A DNA stretch of 64,000 bases from an archaeon (GTDB taxonomy: Archaea; Thermoproteota; Nitrososphaeria; Nitrososphaerales; UBA183): NCBI GenBank assembly GCA_021828185.1, contig JAKASI010000001.1, positions 248,001 to 312,000 of the forward strand, in the 5' to 3' direction. The notes under the pieces were generated by a model. The model did no database searches, had not been told where the DNA came from, and saw nothing but the letters and a program-made list of their open reading frames with translations. A program made the position numbers and the translations under genes. Shown one piece after another: positions 24,348 through 33,754 of this stretch. Positions within the stretch are counted from its first letter, which is position 1, and each line of letters opens with the position of its first letter.

Positions 24348-26045
24348 TCATCGGCGGAAGTACTCGCCGACAGGCTTGCTCCTCGTGGTCATCGACTTCG
24401 CCAGCTCGATTTGAGAGTCTTCAAGCTTCTTGAAGGGTATCTCCGGCCTTGAGGCGAGCTTGATCTTGCGGTGGGGCTTCCCCAGGTCCCCGAGCCGGGG
24501 TTCGGCGCCGAGCAGACCAAGAATCTTCTCCGACGACCTGGGAAGGAAGGGCTGCAGCAGAATCGAGATGGCGATGCAGAGCTCCAGGCAGGCGTGGAGG
24601 ACCGCCTCGCACCTGGCCCTGTCGGTCTTGACCAGGAGCCAGGGCTGATTGCGCTGGAAGTACTCGTTCCCCAGGTCGGCTATCGCGAGTATCCTGGACA
24701 GCGAGTCTCTGAACCGGACTTCGTCGAGGAGTTCCTGGGTCTGGGCCGCGAGCGCCCCCGCCTCCCTGATGAGCTCCTTCCCGTCCGGAGCCGGGTCCGC
24801 GGCGACTTCGCCCTCGAAGTTGTTCCAGGTGAAGGTGGTGGTCCTGTGGATGAAGTTCCCTATGTTTGCCACGAGCTCGTTGTTGACCTTGCTCTTGAAG
24901 TCCTCCCACTTGAACTCGGTGTCCCTGGTCTCGGGGATGATCTGGATCAGGTAGTATCTCCAGATGTCGGGGTCGAGCCCTGCCTGAGGGATGTTCTCGC
25001 AGAATATCCCCCAGTTCCTACTCTTCGAGATCTTGTCCCCTTCATAGTTGCAGAACTGTAGGCCTACGACGTCGTATGGCAGGTTGATCTTCCCGTGGGC
25101 CATCAGCATCCCGGGCCAGAATATGGTGTGGAACGGGATGTTATCCTTCCCGAGGAAGTTGTAGATCCTGGTGTCGCTGTCAAGCCAGAACTTCTTCCAG
25201 GCCCCCTCGTTCCCCTGCCGCGCCCCCCATTCCTTCGTCGCAGACACGTACCCGACGGGAGCATCGAACCAGACGTAGAACACCTTGTCCCTGTACCCGT
25301 CGAGGGGGATGGGCACCCCCCATCTCAGGTCCCTCGTTATCGACCGCTTCTTCAGCCCCTCTTTGATCCACCCCTGGGCCAGCGACGTGACCTGTGTCCT
25401 CCATTTCTTCTTCGAGCCGATCCACCGTTCGAGCCGGTCCTGCACTTTTCCCAGTTCCAGGAACAGCTGCTTGCTGTCCTTGAAGACCGGGACGCTGCCG
25501 TCGACCTTGCACCTCGGGTTGATCAGCTGGATTGGATCGAGGAGGGTCGCGCACCGTTCGCACTGGTCTCCTCTGGCTAATTCATAGCCGCACACCGGGC
25601 AGGTCCCTTCGACGTATCTGTCGGGGAGGAAGATCCTGTCCTTCTCGCAGTAGGGGAGCCTCATCACCCCCTCGCTCACAAACCCGTTCTTGTTCACCTC
25701 CAGGAAGAACTCCTGGGTGGTCCTGTGGTGGGTCGGGCTTGAGGTCCGCGAGAAGTTGTCGTAGGATATTTCGAACCAGCTGTAGATGTCCCTGTGGACC
25801 CTGTGGAGGACGTCGGTCAGCTCCTTCGGCGTGATCCCCAGCTCGAGGGCCGCCACCTCGGTGGGGGTGCCGTTCTCGTCCGTGGCGCCGACGAAGAGTG
25901 TCTCAGCCCCCTTCAGCCTGCAGAACCTCGCGAAGATGTCTGCCGGGAGGTGGGAGCCCACCATGTTCCCAATGTGCGGGACGGCGTTGGTGTAAGGAAG
26001 GGCGCAGAGGACGAGGACCCTCTCTTTCTCGGATCGCTTGGGCAC
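24348..26045 (-). CDS. metG: Methionyl-tRNA synthetase
   Basis: The 565-residue class I synthetase has the HIGH-type motif HIGN (residues 24-27), a four-cysteine zinc knuckle (CPVCGYELARGDQCERC), the KMSKS-type motif KISKS and an anticodon-binding helical end. It lacks the C-terminal OB domain found in many bacterial enzymes, which is normal in archaea. It is the last gene of a minus-strand group concerned with methionine and SAM metabolism and converges on the FtsZ-like gene. Confidence 0.93.
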   Translation of the reverse strand: MPKRSEKERVLVLCALPYTNAVPHIGNMVGSHLPADIFARFCRLKGAETLFVGATDENGTPTEVAALELGITPKELTDVLHRVHRDIYSWFEISYDNFSRTSSPTHHRTTQEFFLEVNKNGFVSEGVMRLPYCEKDRIFLPDRYVEGTCPVCGYELARGDQCERCATLLDPIQLINPRCKVDGSVPVFKDSKQLFLELGKVQDRLERWIGSKKKWRTQVTSLAQGWIKEGLKKRSITRDLRWGVPIPLDGYRDKVFYVWFDAPVGYVSATKEWGARQGNEGAWKKFWLDSDTRIYNFLGKDNIPFHTIFWPGMLMAHGKINLPYDVVGLQFCNYEGDKISKSRNWGIFCENIPQAGLDPDIWRYYLIQIIPETRDTEFKWEDFKSKVNNELVANIGNFIHRTTTFTWNNFEGEVAADPAPDGKELIREAGALAAQTQELLDEVRFRDSLSRILAIADLGNEYFQRNQPWLLVKTDRARCEAVLHACLELCIAISILLQPFLPRSSEKILGLLGAEPRLGDLGKPHRKIKLASRPEIPFKKLEDSQIELAKSMTTRSKPVGEYFRR

Positions 26046-26084
26046 GTTGGGCGCGGCGCCGTCCGTTTCAGTATAAACCTTGGG

Positions 26085-27317
26085 CTAGAGCCTCCAGCTC
26101 TTGGCGTACTCTTTCTGCTCGCTGGTGGCAGAACCGATGGTGATGCCCATGGACTTCAGCGCCGCCCTCGCCACCTCGTCCTCAAGCTCCGGAGTGACGC
26201 CGTACACCTTTCGTTGCATCCTGCCGTGGTCTCTGTGGATCCGGATTGCGGCCATCATCTGGTTGGCGAAGGACATCTGCATGACCTCCGGGGGGTGGCC
26301 TTCGGCAGCGACCAGGTTCGCTATCCTCCCTTTGGCGAGCAGGTACACCTTCCTCCCAGATGGCAGGGTCACCTCGTCGACATGGGGCCTCACTTCCTTG
26401 ACTCCCTGGGCCTTCGACAGCAGCGTCCTGACGTCAATCTCGACGTCGAAGTGGCCGGCGTTGGCCAGTATCGCCCCTTCTTTCATCCTCTCGATGGCCG
26501 GGTAAGGTATCACGTTCTTCTGCCCGGTGGTTGTGATGAACAGGTCCCCCTCCGCGGCCGCAGACTGTATGCTCCCCACCTCGAACCCCTCGAGGTGCGC
26601 CTCCAGGGCCCTTACGGGGTCCACCTCGACGACGGTCACCCTGGCCCCCATCCCGCGCGCCCTCATCGCCACCCCCTTCCCCACCCAGCCGAACCCCACG
26701 ACCACGGTCTTCATCCCGGCAAGGAGGAGGGCGGTCGCCCTCATGATCCCGTCGAGGGTGCTCTGTCCCGTGCCGTACCTGTTATCGAACATGAACTTGG
26801 TCCTGGCGTCGTTCACCGCAATGACAGGGTACTGGAGTCTCCCATCGGCTTCCAGGGCCCTCAGCCTGACCACTCCAGTCGTCGTCTCCTCCGAGCCCCC
26901 CACGATCCCCTTCGCCTTCGAGAGGTGCGCAGCTACATGCAGGTCGGCGCCGTCGTCGATGAGCTGCTCCGGTTTCGCTCCGAGGACCTGCGCTATGCAC
27001 CAGTCGTACTCTCTCGCCGACTCTCCCCTCCACGCCCACACGCCTGTCCTCGTCGAGAGGTATGCGGCTATGTCGTCCTGGGTCGAAAGGGGGTTCGCGG
27101 CGGCGAGCTTCACGTCGGCGCCAGCCATCAGGAGAGCGTCAACGAGCACCGACGTCTCCTTGGTGACGTGCAGACAGACACCGAGCCTCACCCCTTCCAG
27201 GGGCCTGGACTTCGCATACTTCTCTGCGAGGGTCGTGAGCGCCCCCATGTGCGCCTTCGCCCAGAGGAAGTTCCTCTCCCCGTCCCTGCTCAGCTTCGGG
27301 TCGGCCACCTTGGTCAT
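26085..27317 (-). CDS. ahcY: Adenosylhomocysteinase
   Basis: The 410-residue enzyme splits S-adenosylhomocysteine into homocysteine and adenosine. It has the NAD-binding loop VVGFGWVGKG, the substrate segment FDNRYGTGQS and the usual C-terminal LAKGRIANLVAAEGHP motif. It overlaps the upstream MTA phosphorylase-like gene by 4 bases, placing it in an operon that recycles by-products of SAM-dependent reactions. Confidence 0.93.
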   Translation of the reverse strand: MTKVADPKLSRDGERNFLWAKAHMGALTTLAEKYAKSRPLEGVRLGVCLHVTKETSVLVDALLMAGADVKLAAANPLSTQDDIAAYLSTRTGVWAWRGESAREYDWCIAQVLGAKPEQLIDDGADLHVAAHLSKAKGIVGGSEETTTGVVRLRALEADGRLQYPVIAVNDARTKFMFDNRYGTGQSTLDGIMRATALLLAGMKTVVVGFGWVGKGVAMRARGMGARVTVVEVDPVRALEAHLEGFEVGSIQSAAAEGDLFITTTGQKNVIPYPAIERMKEGAILANAGHFDVEIDVRTLLSKAQGVKEVRPHVDEVTLPSGRKVYLLAKGRIANLVAAEGHPPEVMQMSFANQMMAAIRIHRDHGRMQRKVYGVTPELEDEVARAALKSMGITIGSATSEQKEYAKSWRL

Positions 27318-28039
27318 TGTCTCCCCCCCTGAAGGGAGCTGACCGTAGCTTCTATCAGCTGCTTGACCAGCTTCCCGATGCGCCTCATCACCCTCACGAC
27401 CTCCTCGTGGCTGACCTTCGGCTGCATCCCTGCAGCCCAGTTGGTCGCTATGACGATGGAAGCGTACTCCAGCCTCTTCTCGTTAGCCAGGACCACTTCG
27501 GGGACGCCGGTCATCCCCACGACGTCCCCTCCCAGGATCTTGTACATCTTGATCTCCGCAGCGGTCTCGAACCTCGGACCCTCGGCGCACACGTAGACAA
27601 GCTGGGGGTGCACTTCGGTCCCCATGCGCCTGGCGGCGGCCGCGATCTCCAGGTTGAGGTTCCTGCTGTAGGGGTTGGTCATGTCCGTGTGCACGACCTG
27701 GCGCTCGAAGAAGGTCGTCTGCCTCCGCTTCGTGAAGTCCAGGAACTGCTCGATGAGGCCGATCTCTCCCACCCTGAAGCCGCGGTTCATGGACCCGACC
27801 GCGCTCGTCGCTATGATCTCCTTCACTCCCAGCTGCTCGAAGGCGGCGATGTTCGCCCTGTAGTTGATGCCGTGCGGAGGGGAACGGTGAGCTGCTCCGT
27901 GCCTCGGGATTATGATGTACTGGGCCCCCCTGGGCTGATAGACCGTCGCCTTCCCGTAGCGGGTGGTCACAGTCTTCGGCCCTCTGAGGTCGAACTGATC
28001 CGTCACCCCGGTCCCGGTTATCACGCCTATCGGGCGCAT
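27314..28039 (-). CDS. Methylthioadenosine phosphorylase-family protein (shorter paralogue)
   Basis: The 241-residue product belongs to the purine nucleoside phosphorylase superfamily (MtnP/PNP class II): GTGVTDQFDL at the start, then PRHGAAHRSPPHGINYRAN and YVCAEGPRFETAAEIKMYKILGGDVVGMTGVPEVVLANE. It should cleave MTA or a related 6-aminopurine nucleoside with phosphate. A longer paralogue is at 28571, with apt between them. The two may split the work between MTA and adenosine or inosine, the latter fed by ahcY. Confidence 0.85.
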   Translation of the reverse strand: MRPIGVITGTGVTDQFDLRGPKTVTTRYGKATVYQPRGAQYIIIPRHGAAHRSPPHGINYRANIAAFEQLGVKEIIATSAVGSMNRGFRVGEIGLIEQFLDFTKRRQTTFFERQVVHTDMTNPYSRNLNLEIAAAARRMGTEVHPQLVYVCAEGPRFETAAEIKMYKILGGDVVGMTGVPEVVLANEKRLEYASIVIATNWAAGMQPKVSHEEVVRVMRRIGKLVKQLIEATVSSLQGGRQ

Positions 28040-28040
28040 T

Positions 28041-28571
28041 CTAGTCGCTCTTCGCGATGGTGTATACCTCGTATCCGGACAGCTTTTGCCTTCCGTTCAA
28101 CCCCCTGACCTCGGTGACGAAGGCGAAACCTATCACCTTCCCCCCCAGCTTCTCCACCAGGGTCGCCGCAGCCCTCGAAGTCCCTCCCGTCGCGAGGAGG
28201 TCGTCGACGACCAGGACCCGGTCTCCCTTGGAAATCGAGTCCTTGTGCATCTCGAGGCCCTGCTTCCCATACTCGAGCTCGTAGCTGATCTCAAGCTTCG
28301 AAGCGGGGAGCCTCCCCACCTTCCTCGCAGGCACGAACCCGATCGCGAGCCTGTCTGCCAGCGGCGCGCCGACGATGAACCCCCGAGCCTCGATTCCGAC
28401 GATCTTGTCCAGTCTCTCTCCCCTCCATCTCCTCTCCAGGGCGTCGGTGACCTTCCGGTTCAGCTTCCCGTTCTTCCACAGCGTCGTCAGGTCCTTGAAC
28501 GGGATTCCCTTCTTCGGGTAGTCCGGGATGACCCTGATTGCCTTCTCCACTTCCTTCCCTAGCGACGCCAC
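28041..28571 (-). CDS. apt: Adenine phosphoribosyltransferase
   Basis: The 176-residue enzyme has the PRPP-binding loop VLVVDDLLATGGTS and the family start IPDYPKKGIPFKDLTTL. It makes AMP from adenine and PRPP, consuming the adenine released by the flanking MTA phosphorylases. It touches both neighbours, with a 1-base overlap upstream and a 1-base gap downstream, so the set is one operon. Confidence 0.92.
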   Translation of the reverse strand: MASLGKEVEKAIRVIPDYPKKGIPFKDLTTLWKNGKLNRKVTDALERRWRGERLDKIVGIEARGFIVGAPLADRLAIGFVPARKVGRLPASKLEISYELEYGKQGLEMHKDSISKGDRVLVVDDLLATGGTSRAAATLVEKLGGKVIGFAFVTEVRGLNGRQKLSGYEVYTIAKSD

Positions 28572-29377
28572 TACGCGCTCAGCCTCGCATGCTCCAGAGC
28601 CCTGTCGCAGTCGCAGGTCCGCTCGGTCGGCATCCTCTTGACTATCCGGTCGATGAGCTTCCTGAGGTTCTCCAGGTTCCTGTTGAAGACCTTGATCACC
28701 TCGCCATGCGAAACAGGCTTCACGGTCGGGTCTCCCTCAAGCCCCGCGTCGTAGTCGGTGACCAGAGAGATGTTCAGGTAGCAGAGCTCCTGCTCCCTGG
28801 CAAGGACCGCCTCGGGGTACTGGGTCATGTTGATCACGTCCCACCCCTGTCTGGCGAAGAACCTGCTCTCGGCCTTCGTCGAGAACCTCGGACCCTGTAT
28901 CACCACGACGGTCCCTGACCTGTGAAACCGCAGCCCAAGGGTCTCCGCTGCCTCTATGGCGATCTCCCGCATCTGCGGGCAGTAGGGGTTCGCAGCGCTC
29001 ACATGGGTGGTCTCCGGCCCGTCGTAGAACGTGTCCTTCCTCCCCGAAGTGAAGTCCACGAACTGATCGCAGAAGACCAGGTCTCCGGGCCGCACCTCGG
29101 CCCTGAGGCTCCCCACCGCGTTGGGCCCGATGATCCGCCCCACCCCGAGCTTCTTGAAGGCGTAGACGTTGGCCCGATAGGGGACGACGTGCGGAGGATA
29201 CTCGTGGTGGACCCCGTGCCGTGGGAGGAAGGCCACCTTCTTCCCTTCGACATCAGAAATGGTGATCCTCGCGCTCGGCAGTCCATAGGGGGTCTTCACT
29301 GAGGTCCCTCTGGCCCCTTTCGAGAAGCTGTAGAACCCGGAGCCGCCAAAGACGCCGATCTCCGCCTTCGGCTTCAC
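28571..29377 (-). CDS. mtnP: 5'-Methylthioadenosine phosphorylase
   Basis: The 268-residue enzyme has the hallmarks of archaeal MtnP: GVFGGSGFYSF at the start, PRHGVHHEYPPHVVPYRANV near residue 55 and VVIQGPRFSTKAESRFFARQGWDVINMTQYPEAVLARE in the second half. It converts MTA and phosphate to adenine and methylthioribose-1-phosphate. It heads the operon mtnP-apt-MTAP paralogue-ahcY, with metG as a possible last member. Confidence 0.93.
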   Translation of the reverse strand: MKPKAEIGVFGGSGFYSFSKGARGTSVKTPYGLPSARITISDVEGKKVAFLPRHGVHHEYPPHVVPYRANVYAFKKLGVGRIIGPNAVGSLRAEVRPGDLVFCDQFVDFTSGRKDTFYDGPETTHVSAANPYCPQMREIAIEAAETLGLRFHRSGTVVVIQGPRFSTKAESRFFARQGWDVINMTQYPEAVLAREQELCYLNISLVTDYDAGLEGDPTVKPVSHGEVIKVFNRNLENLRKLIDRIVKRMPTERTCDCDRALEHARLSA

Positions 29378-29477
29378 GGTTCGCCCTCTGAAGTTTCCGA
29401 TTTAATCTTTTGACCCCCGACCAAATCCTGAGGCCCACTAGAATACTTGAAATACCATTGCCGGGCCGATTCGTCCG

Positions 29478-29894
29478 TTGCCTCCATCGTATGAAGAGCT
29501 CCTTTCAAGGGCAAGGTCGGGTCTGGACAAGGACGCGAAGAAGTCCGGCGCCCTCCGCCTCGAGCTCCCCGAGCCGGATGTCATCTGGGTGGGAAACAAG
29601 ACCATATTCCGCAACTACGCCGAATTCCCCAAACTCTTGAGGCGGGAGTCGTCGAGGGTGTTGATGTATCTGGCAAAGGAGCTGGCCACGGCTGCCTCTC
29701 TGGACGGGGAGAGGGCCATCTTCATCGGGAGGAAGGACAAGGACTCTTTCTCCCAGCTCCTGCAGCGCTATGTCAAGGACGGGGTCATCTGTCCGGTGTG
29801 CGGGAGCCCTGACACGCGCCTGGAGAAGGACAAGCGGATGTGGTTCATGGTCTGCGAAGCCTGCGGGGCGAGGTCGGTCGCAAAGGTTGCCTAG
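29478..29894 (+). CDS. Translation initiation factor aIF2, beta subunit
   Basis: The 138-residue product has the N-terminal helix, the central domain (IFRNYAEFPKLLRRESSRVLMYLAKELAT) and a C-terminal zinc ribbon (CPVC...CEAC). It is part of the heterotrimer that brings initiator tRNA to the small ribosomal subunit. The start is a TTG at 29478. It is divergent from the mtnP operon and overlaps the next gene. Confidence 0.92.
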   Translation: MPPSYEELLSRARSGLDKDAKKSGALRLELPEPDVIWVGNKTIFRNYAEFPKLLRRESSRVLMYLAKELATAASLDGERAIFIGRKDKDSFSQLLQRYVKDGVICPVCGSPDTRLEKDKRMWFMVCEACGARSVAKVA

Positions 29895-30207
29895 CGAGAA
29901 CAGGGCGGGGTTCTTGGTCCGCACCGCCGAGTTCAGGGGGACCATCTTGGTTAACATCTGCGACGAGGAGCTCGTGGGGAGGACGGTGACGGAGGGGAAG
30001 CTGCAGGTCCACCTTTCGAAGGAGTTCTATTCGGGCGAGGTCGTGGACAAGGGAGAGGCGCTGAGGCTCATCCGCACCTGTTCCGTAGTCAACCTCGCGG
30101 GCTCGAGGTCGGTGTCGCTGGCAGTGGAAAACAAGGTGGGTACCCCCGAGGCGGTTCGGGAGATAGAAGAAGTTCCGTTCCTGATGATCTACAAGTTCCT
30201 GCGCTAA
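29887..30207 (+). CDS. DUF424 family protein
   Basis: The 106-residue product starts with a TTG at 29887 inside the end of the aIF2-beta gene. It fits archaeal DUF424: [33 protein letters not shown] and [15 protein letters not shown]. The function is unknown. The overlap with aIF2-beta suggests a link to translation. It converges on dnaJ with a 4-base overlap. Confidence 0.8.
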   Translation: MPSENRAGFLVRTAEFRGTILVNICDEELVGRTVTEGKLQVHLSKEFYSGEVVDKGEALRLIRTCSVVNLAGSRSVSLAVENKVGTPEAVREIEEVPFLMIYKFLR

Positions 30208-31283
30208 CGCTGGTCCCCGAACTTCTTCAGAAGCTCCTTCTGCTGGTCCGTGAGCTTCTTCGGGATCTCCAGGTTCACTGTCACATACTGGTTTCCGTTC
30301 CCCTTCCCCCAGCCGCCGAACCTCGGCAACCCCTTGCCCTTGATCTGGAACCGCTCTCCGGGCTGGGTGCCGTGGGGGATGGCGAGCTTCACGTCGCCGT
30401 AGAGGGTCGGGACCGCCAGCTCTGTCCCCAGCATGGCGTCCACCACCCCGATTTTCATCTCCAGGTAGATGTCGCTGTCCCGCCTCCCGAAGATTCTGTG
30501 GGTGGCTACGTTCACCATCACGTACAGGTCCCCGGGGGGCGTCCCGTTCTCGCCGGCGTTCCCCTCACCCCTGAGCCGGAGGGTGTAGCCGTCCTCGATT
30601 CCGCCCGGGATCATGACCCGGATCCTCCTGGTCTTCTCGATGGTCCCTCTCCCTCTGCAGTCCCTGCAGGGGCTTTCAACCAGGTACCCCTTCCCGCCGC
30701 ACTTGGAGCAGGCCGTGATCCTGACGAGCCGAGCGAAACCTGCCGATTGGACCTTCTGGACCTGACCCGCTCCCCCGCAGGTCTCGCACTGACGGGGCGA
30801 AGTGCCTGGCTTCGCTCCGCTCCCGCTGCAGGTCTGGCAGACTTCGGCCCTCGGGACTTCGATCTCCCTCTCCGCGTCCTGTACGATGTCCTCCAGGTTG
30901 AGATAGAGATGGTAGGTCAGGTCCTCCCCCCGGGTCGGCTGGCGGGCCGCGCCCCCTCCGAAGAACTGGGAGAATATGTCGTCGAACCCCCCAAACCCCA
31001 TCCCCCGGAAGAACTCACCGAAGTCGACTCCGCGGAATATGTCCTCCTGGCTGTACCTCTGGTAGACCCCCTCCCTGCCGTAGGCGTCGTACTGCCTGCG
31101 CTTCTCGTCGTCCGAGAGGACCGCATATGCCTCGGAGATTTCCTTGAACCTAGCCTCCGCCTCCGGCGCCTTGTTCCTGTCGGGGTGGAACTGCAGGGCG
31201 AGCTTCCTGTAGGCGTCTTTGACTTGCTCCTTCGTCGCCCCCTTCTGCACGCCGAGTACCTCGTAGTAGTCTTTCGCCGCCAC
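30204..31283 (-). CDS. dnaJ: Chaperone DnaJ (Hsp40)
   Basis: The 359-residue co-chaperone has a J domain with the HPD tripeptide (LQFHPDRN), a Gly/Phe-rich region ([15 protein letters not shown]), four CxxCxGxG-type zinc repeats and the C-terminal substrate-binding domains. It delivers clients to DnaK and stimulates its ATPase. It is the last gene of grpE-dnaK-dnaJ, 12 bases after dnaK. Confidence 0.94.
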   Translation of the reverse strand: MAAKDYYEVLGVQKGATKEQVKDAYRKLALQFHPDRNKAPEAEARFKEISEAYAVLSDDEKRRQYDAYGREGVYQRYSQEDIFRGVDFGEFFRGMGFGGFDDIFSQFFGGGAARQPTRGEDLTYHLYLNLEDIVQDAEREIEVPRAEVCQTCSGSGAKPGTSPRQCETCGGAGQVQKVQSAGFARLVRITACSKCGGKGYLVESPCRDCRGRGTIEKTRRIRVMIPGGIEDGYTLRLRGEGNAGENGTPPGDLYVMVNVATHRIFGRRDSDIYLEMKIGVVDAMLGTELAVPTLYGDVKLAIPHGTQPGERFQIKGKGLPRFGGWGKGNGNQYVTVNLEIPKKLTDQQKELLKKFGDQR

Positions 31284-31295
31284 CCTTCGGTCCCC

Positions 31296-33143
31296 CTACT
31301 TTCCTTCGTCCACTACCTTGTAGTCCGCATCGCCGACCTTCTGGCCGTCTCCCGGTCCGCCCGGTGCCGCCTGCTGTTTCTGGGCCTGCTGCTGATACAC
31401 CGAGGCGCCGACCTCCTGGAGCACCTTCTTCATCGCCTCGTTCTTCTCCCTGATCTGCCCGGTGTCCTGTCCCCCGATGGCCTTCCTCAGCTCCTGCGCC
31501 GCCCCGTCGACCCGGTCAAGGCTCGCCTTGTCGACCTTCCCCTCCAGGTCCTTCTTGGTCCTCTCGGCGGTGTAGAGCATCGAGTCGGCCTCGTTCCTCA
31601 CCTCCGCCTCCTCCCTCTTCTTCTTGTCTTGCTCCGCGAAGGACTCGGCCTCCTTGATCAGCCTCTCCTTCTCGTCCTTGGAGAGCTTCGTGGAGGCGCT
31701 GATTGTGATTTTGTTCTCCTTCCCGGTCCCCAGGTCCTTGGCTGTGACCGTCAGGATCCCGTTGGCGTCGATGTCGAAGGTCACCTCGATCTGCGGGACC
31801 CCGCGAGGGGCCGGGGGTATCCCGGCGAGGTTGAACATCCCCAGCGACACGTTGTCGGCCGCCATGCTCCGCTCCCCCTGGACTACGTGTATGGTCACCG
31901 CGGTCTGGAAGTCGGCAGCTGTCGTGAACGTCTTGCTCCTCTTCGTCGGGATGGTGGCGTTCTTCTCGATCAGGTGCTCCGTTATGCCTCCCAGGGTCTC
32001 GACTCCGAGCGAAAGCGGGGTCACGTCGAGGAGGAGGATGTCCTTGATCTCGCCTGCCAGCACCGCTCCCTGGATTGCGGCTCCGATGGCGACGGCCTCC
32101 ATCGGGTCGACCCCCCGTTCTGCCTGTTTCCCTGCCACATCCTCAACGAACTTCCTTACGAGGGGCATCCTCGTCATCCCGCCGATGAGGATCACCTTGT
32201 CGACCTGATCCGGAGTGAGCTTGGCGTCGTTCATCACCCTCCTGATCGTGTCTTCGGTCCTCGCCACTATGGGCCTGGCCACTTCTTCGAGCTTCGTCCT
32301 GGTCAGCGTGTAGTGGAGGTTCTTCGGGCCCGATGAGTCGTTGGCGATGAACGGAAGGTCGATGTCTGTGGACGTCAGGTTCGAAAGCTGGATCTTCGCC
32401 TGCTCGGCCGCTTCCTTCAGCCGGGCCATGGCAGTCCTGTCTGAGGAAAGGTCGATCCCGGTCTTCGACCGGAAGTCGTCCAGGAGGACCTGGATGACGG
32501 CTTTGTCGACGTCAGCCCCGCCGGTCTGGGTGTCCCCCGAAGTGGCAAGGACCTGGAAGACCCCTTTCCCGAACTCCATTATCGTAGCATCGTGGGTCCC
32601 CCCTCCGAAGCTGAACACGAGGATCTTCATCTCCTTCTCCGACTTGTCCAGACCGTAGGCGAGGGAAGCGGCAGTCGGCTCGTTGATTATCCTGACCACC
32701 TCCAGCCCTGCGATCTCTCCTGCGTCCTTCGTCGATTGGCGCTGGTTGTCGTTGAAGTGCGCGGGGACTGTAATCACCGCCTTCCTGACAGGGTACCCGA
32801 GGAACGCGTCCGCGTCATGCTTTATCTTCTGGAGGATGTACGAGCTCAGCTGCTCCGGGGAGTACTCCTTCCCGTACAGCTTCACCCTGTAATCAGTCCC
32901 CATCTTCCTCTTGATCTCGAAGACGGTGCCGTCAGGGTTGGTGACCACCTGGCGCCTGGCGGGGTCTCCGACCAGGAGCTGGCCGTCCTTGGTGTACGCC
33001 ACCACCGACGGGAACATCTTTCCTGCGGGCGTCGCCCCTTCGGCGCTCGGTATCACGACCGGCCGCCCGGCTTCGACCACGGCCGCGGCGGAGTTCGTGG
33101 TCCCCAGATCTATCCCGAGTATCTTCTCTCTTGCGCTACTCAA
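31296..33143 (-). CDS. dnaK: Chaperone DnaK (Hsp70)
   Basis: From a TTG at 33143, which overlaps the grpE stop, the product has about 615 residues. It contains [15 protein letters not shown] phosphate loop 1 and the [12 protein letters not shown] segment. Phosphate loop 2 reads [10 protein letters not shown] instead of the usual V-[FY]-D-[LF]-GGGT-x-D. The ATPase domain is followed by the substrate-binding domain ([14 protein letters not shown]) and a helical lid. The Asp-to-Ser change in loop 2 is unusual. A longer in-frame start at 33182 would run into grpE. Hsp70 in archaea is generally thought to come from bacteria. Confidence 0.93.
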   Translation of the reverse strand: MSSAREKILGIDLGTTNSAAAVVEAGRPVVIPSAEGATPAGKMFPSVVAYTKDGQLLVGDPARRQVVTNPDGTVFEIKRKMGTDYRVKLYGKEYSPEQLSSYILQKIKHDADAFLGYPVRKAVITVPAHFNDNQRQSTKDAGEIAGLEVVRIINEPTAASLAYGLDKSEKEMKILVFSFGGGTHDATIMEFGKGVFQVLATSGDTQTGGADVDKAVIQVLLDDFRSKTGIDLSSDRTAMARLKEAAEQAKIQLSNLTSTDIDLPFIANDSSGPKNLHYTLTRTKLEEVARPIVARTEDTIRRVMNDAKLTPDQVDKVILIGGMTRMPLVRKFVEDVAGKQAERGVDPMEAVAIGAAIQGAVLAGEIKDILLLDVTPLSLGVETLGGITEHLIEKNATIPTKRSKTFTTAADFQTAVTIHVVQGERSMAADNVSLGMFNLAGIPPAPRGVPQIEVTFDIDANGILTVTAKDLGTGKENKITISASTKLSKDEKERLIKEAESFAEQDKKKREEAEVRNEADSMLYTAERTKKDLEGKVDKASLDRVDGAAQELRKAIGGQDTGQIREKNEAMKKVLQEVGASVYQQQAQKQQAAPGGPGDGQKVGDADYKVVDEGK

Positions 33144-33675
33144 CTTCCTTCTCCTCCTTGGCTTTCCTCGACGCCAATTCAACCTTTACCATGCTCGGCC
33201 TCAGGAGCTGCCCTCTGAAGGTGAAGCCGGGGCGCACCTCCTCCACTACCATGTCCTTGCCGGGCGAGTCCCCCTGGACCCTCTCGACTGCCTCGTGGAT
33301 TGCAGGGTCGAAGGGCCTGCCGACCGCCTCTATCCTCTCCAGCCCTACCGACTCGAGCGCCGACCTGAGGTTCCCCCTCACCATCGCTATCCCCTCCTTC
33401 AGGGCGTCCCCCGGCTCTCCGTCTTCAGCATGCTCCGCCGCCAGGTCCAGCTCGTCCTGTACCACGATGAGCCTCGAAAGCAGGGTCCGTGCAAGAGACT
33501 CGCTGGCGTCCTTCGCCTCCTTATCCATCCGTTTCCTGTAGTTCTCAAGGTCGGCCTGAGTATACTTCAGCCGGGTCAGCAGCTCCTCGCTCCGCTTCTT
33601 CTGTTCCGCCAGCTCCTGTTTCAACGCCGTCGCTTCCGCCTCCGGCTCCCCTTCCTGGCTGCTCTCCGTCTCCAA
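33136..33675 (-). CDS. grpE: Nucleotide exchange factor GrpE
   Basis: The 179-residue product has a long N-terminal coiled coil (residues about 12-60), the [12 protein letters not shown] pattern and a C-terminal beta domain with [12 protein letters not shown] and [21 protein letters not shown]. It releases ADP from DnaK. It is the first gene of the operon and its end overlaps the dnaK start. Confidence 0.93.
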   Translation of the reverse strand: METESSQEGEPEAEATALKQELAEQKKRSEELLTRLKYTQADLENYRKRMDKEAKDASESLARTLLSRLIVVQDELDLAAEHAEDGEPGDALKEGIAMVRGNLRSALESVGLERIEAVGRPFDPAIHEAVERVQGDSPGKDMVVEEVRPGFTFRGQLLRPSMVKVELASRKAKEEKEVE

Positions 33676-33721
33676 CTATCTCATCTCACCCGGCACGCCC
33701 GACGTTGTCGCCGCCCGCTCA

Positions 33722-33732
33722 TAGGTATAAAT
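33722..33732 (+). promoter_or_regulatory. TATA box of the Rio1-KH operon
   Basis: The sequence taggtataaat is centred about 27 bases before a GTG at 33755. This spacing makes that GTG the likely leaderless start rather than the in-frame TTG at 33734, which lies next to the box. Confidence 0.6.
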
Positions 33733-33754
33733 TTTGAGCCGAATTGGGCTAGGC

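Noticed and set aside
25794..27332. 512-codon plus-strand frame over metG and ahcY.
   Set aside because: Antisense shadow of confident genes; composition rich in His, Arg and Pro.
30372..32336. Very long open frame (over 600 codons) on the plus strand across dnaJ and dnaK.
   Set aside because: It is the reverse of two well-recognised genes in high-GC DNA, where antisense frames stay open by chance. Its translation is proline/arginine-rich with no family features.
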